Notes under the pieces: model-generated
Databases searched by the model: none
Told to the model about the DNA's origin: nothing
Seen by the model: the letters and a program-made list of their open reading frames with translations, nothing else
Position numbers and translations under genes: made by a program
From: Methanosarcinales archaeon
Lineage (GTDB): Archaea; Halobacteriota; Methanosarcinia; Methanosarcinales; Methanogasteraceae
Length of the DNA stretch: 14,853 nt
Assembly: GCA_030605805.1 (NCBI GenBank)
Contig: JAUWHQ010000066.1
Coordinates: 1-14,853, forward strand
Reading direction: 5' to 3'
In this document: piece after piece, positions 13,571-14,853 of the stretch
Layout of the letters: every line of letters starts with the position of its first letter
How positions within the stretch are numbered: the first letter of the stretch is position 1

Positions 13571-14605
13571 ATGGTAGGTTTTCTGATCGGTGCCGGACAT
13601 GCCGGGAGTGCGCTTCTGGATGCGATCTGCAAGCAGGGTGCAGGAAAGAATCTGAGAATTGCGATCAATCAGAGGGTTGCACTCAAACACGTCAGGATGA
13701 AGGAGCAGTACCTGCTGACCGATAAGGGATTCTTCGGATCAGGCGACAATGAGGTCGGGCGGCGGGATTTTGCTGATACTACGGCATCTGCATCTGCAAT
13801 GGACTCGTATGACGCATCACTGCTCAAATTGCTGAACGATAACATCAAGGATGTTGATTTCGCAATTCTGTTCCTTGGTCTCGGCGGAATCACCGGACCC
13901 GGGATATCGCCGATCATAGCACGCATACTCGGCGACCTTGACATACCGGTCATGGTTTTTGGCGTGCTGCCCGCCCGAACCGGGACCGGCGCAGATACAC
14001 AGGCACAGTACCGGAACGTGGGCTATGCGGTCGAGCATCTCAGGAAATATACCGACGCGTTCATTCTGATGGATAACCAGCGCATCGCCTACACAAGCAA
14101 CATTGAGAGTGCGTACCCCCAGTTCAACCAGTATGCTGCGGCGGTCATCTCTGATATCCTGTCCGGATCCGACCCGAAGGTGAGCACCGCATCAAGCCTC
14201 AGCGTCAGGGAGATTATGTCATGCATATCCCTCCCGGAAGGCGGGTTTTCCGTGTTCGGGCGTGCAAGCGTCCTGTCAAAAGACCTTCCCGGATATTTCA
14301 TCCCGATCGGCGGGCACAAACCGATCGATGTGCCGACCCTGATCGGCGTCGCCGTCGAGAAGCAGTCGATGGAAGCGGATACAAAGGCTGCCCGGAAGAG
14401 CACTGCGCTGCTCAGGGTGCCGCCCTGGTACATGAAGAAGGAAAACGCGATCGATACGGGATCCATAGAGCGATTTCAGCATGAAAACTCGCCGTCAGAT
14501 CATTATCTTGGAATTTCGCTCACAAAGAAGCGCCTTGTTACGCTGACGATGCTGTTCACGTACCAGTACGGCGATCTGTCCGAATTCCTGACCGTGGGTC
14601 CGTAA
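13571..14605 (+). CDS. Non-canonical FtsZ/tubulin-superfamily GTPase-like protein
   Basis: A 344-residue cytoplasmic protein with the FtsZ/tubulin layout. Seen: T1 loop FLIGAGHAGSALLDAI (4-19); T3 loop GSGDNEVGRRDFAD (56-69), close to FtsZ GGNPEVGRK; T4 signature GLGGITGPGISPIIARI (103-119) against the usual GGGTGTG, so the third Gly is Ile and the following Thr is Pro; T5 region VFGVLPARTGTGAD (129-142); and a guanine-contacting N169 in ILMDNQRI. The T7 loop that normally carries NxDxxD reads FNQYAAAVISD (185-195), lacking the catalytic acid at its usual place. The C-terminal half ends in a beta-rich segment (LGISLTKKRLVTLTMLFTYQ). It probably binds nucleotide and may polymerise, with changed or absent hydrolysis (inference). 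It is not the ordinary FtsZ or a clear CetZ; the FtsZ-like (FtsZl) families are the nearest known idea. The start is set by the TATA box 26 bases upstream; no SD. Confidence 0.85.
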   Translation: MVGFLIGAGHAGSALLDAICKQGAGKNLRIAINQRVALKHVRMKEQYLLTDKGFFGSGDNEVGRRDFADTTASASAMDSYDASLLKLLNDNIKDVDFAILFLGLGGITGPGISPIIARILGDLDIPVMVFGVLPARTGTGADTQAQYRNVGYAVEHLRKYTDAFILMDNQRIAYTSNIESAYPQFNQYAAAVISDILSGSDPKVSTASSLSVREIMSCISLPEGGFSVFGRASVLSKDLPGYFIPIGGHKPIDVPTLIGVAVEKQSMEADTKAARKSTALLRVPPWYMKKENAIDTGSIERFQHENSPSDHYLGISLTKKRLVTLTMLFTYQYGDLSEFLTVGP

Positions 14606-14853
14606 GGTTGGCGATCTTGGAACTGCTATGGTGTGACCTTCTCTGCAAACGGGTTTTTGTCTCCGGAACCGCTGATGGTGACAGATGATAACGCTATGTA
14701 ACCCACCTTTCCCACGGCGGATGTCGAAACGATCAAAGGTTTATCGGTTCAGTGGAAAACAGAGTTCAAATTTGTAGATAACGAGATTGTGCTGGTTTTT
14801 GACAGGGGGATGGTCTCTGATGAGAATCTTAAACACCTGGAGCTCGAAAAATA
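14606..14853 (+). other. Region after the FtsZ-like gene with an open frame lacking a visible start
   Basis: After the TAA of the FtsZ-like gene the same frame continues with a single further TAA (14699-14701) and then stays open to the window edge. The last stretch reads DVETIKGLSVQWKTEFKFVD then NEIVLVFDRGMVSDENLKHL, which looks protein-like. It has no ATG or GTG at a sensible position before it; the first ATG is deep inside, near 14810. A T5 run at 14654-14658 could terminate the FtsZ-like transcript. This may be a decayed C-terminal extension, a broken gene, or chance. I cannot assign a product. Confidence 0.3.

Noticed and set aside
14603..14701. Stop-codon recoding (pyrrolysine or selenocysteine) extending the FtsZ-like protein
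   Set aside because: Both stops are TAA, which is used for neither residue; a normal end or decay is simpler.

Overview
The window reads as chromosomal DNA of a euryarchaeote, most likely from the methanogen / anaerobic-methanotroph side of the tree. This is inferred from archaeal TATA boxes 25-28 bases ahead of start codons, SD sites of the GGTGATC type, and archaeal-style genes (RelBE, DUF134, DUF1614, Mrp). The exact lineage cannot be fixed from sequence alone. Genes are close-packed on both strands. I saw no rRNA, tRNA, CRISPR array or insertion sequence.

Left part (1-2900). The end of a DUF1614-type membrane protein runs in from the left. The branched-chain amino-acid enzyme IlvD follows on the minus strand. 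Divergent from it is an A-rich RelB/RelE-type toxin-antitoxin pair with its own TATA box, a strong SD and a doubled 8-bp repeat that may be its operator. A decayed GNAT acetyltransferase remnant follows on the minus strand.

Membrane-stress block (3084-5974). A PspA/Vipp1 homologue, its small partner PspAA and a three-helix membrane protein form a tight minus-strand operon. A 56-residue membrane protein lies just upstream. Across a divergent promoter region holding three tandem GATACACY units is a 425-residue coiled-coil protein.

Iron-sulfur block (6028-7995, minus). DUF134 regulator, Mrp/NBP35 ATPase, NifX-like protein and a small ferredoxin form one operon. The ferredoxin carries a frameshift and a cysteine-to-tyrosine change, and the DUF134 zinc ribbon also has Tyr in place of its last Cys. 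A palindrome TGAATA-AA-TATTCA sits directly ahead of DUF134. A family-2 glycosyltransferase lies upstream on the same strand.

Envelope and cytoskeleton block (8942-14605). A secreted, membrane-anchored protein with a cytoplasmic CxxCxxC cluster is on the plus strand. On the minus strand are a bacterial-type RuvC and two overlapping genes for large membrane-anchored ectodomain proteins that appear to share a related helical domain. Divergent from these is a non-canonical FtsZ/tubulin homologue with intact-looking T1 and T3 loops, a changed T4 loop and no NxDxxD T7 motif. The two divergent start codons are 50 bases apart, with a palindromic TATA box, CATATATG, exactly midway. One symmetric core promoter may therefore drive both sides as leaderless transcripts. 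The FtsZ-like protein plus the paired ectodomain proteins is the best candidate here for an undescribed system, possibly a membrane-shaping or surface-linked cytoskeletal module.
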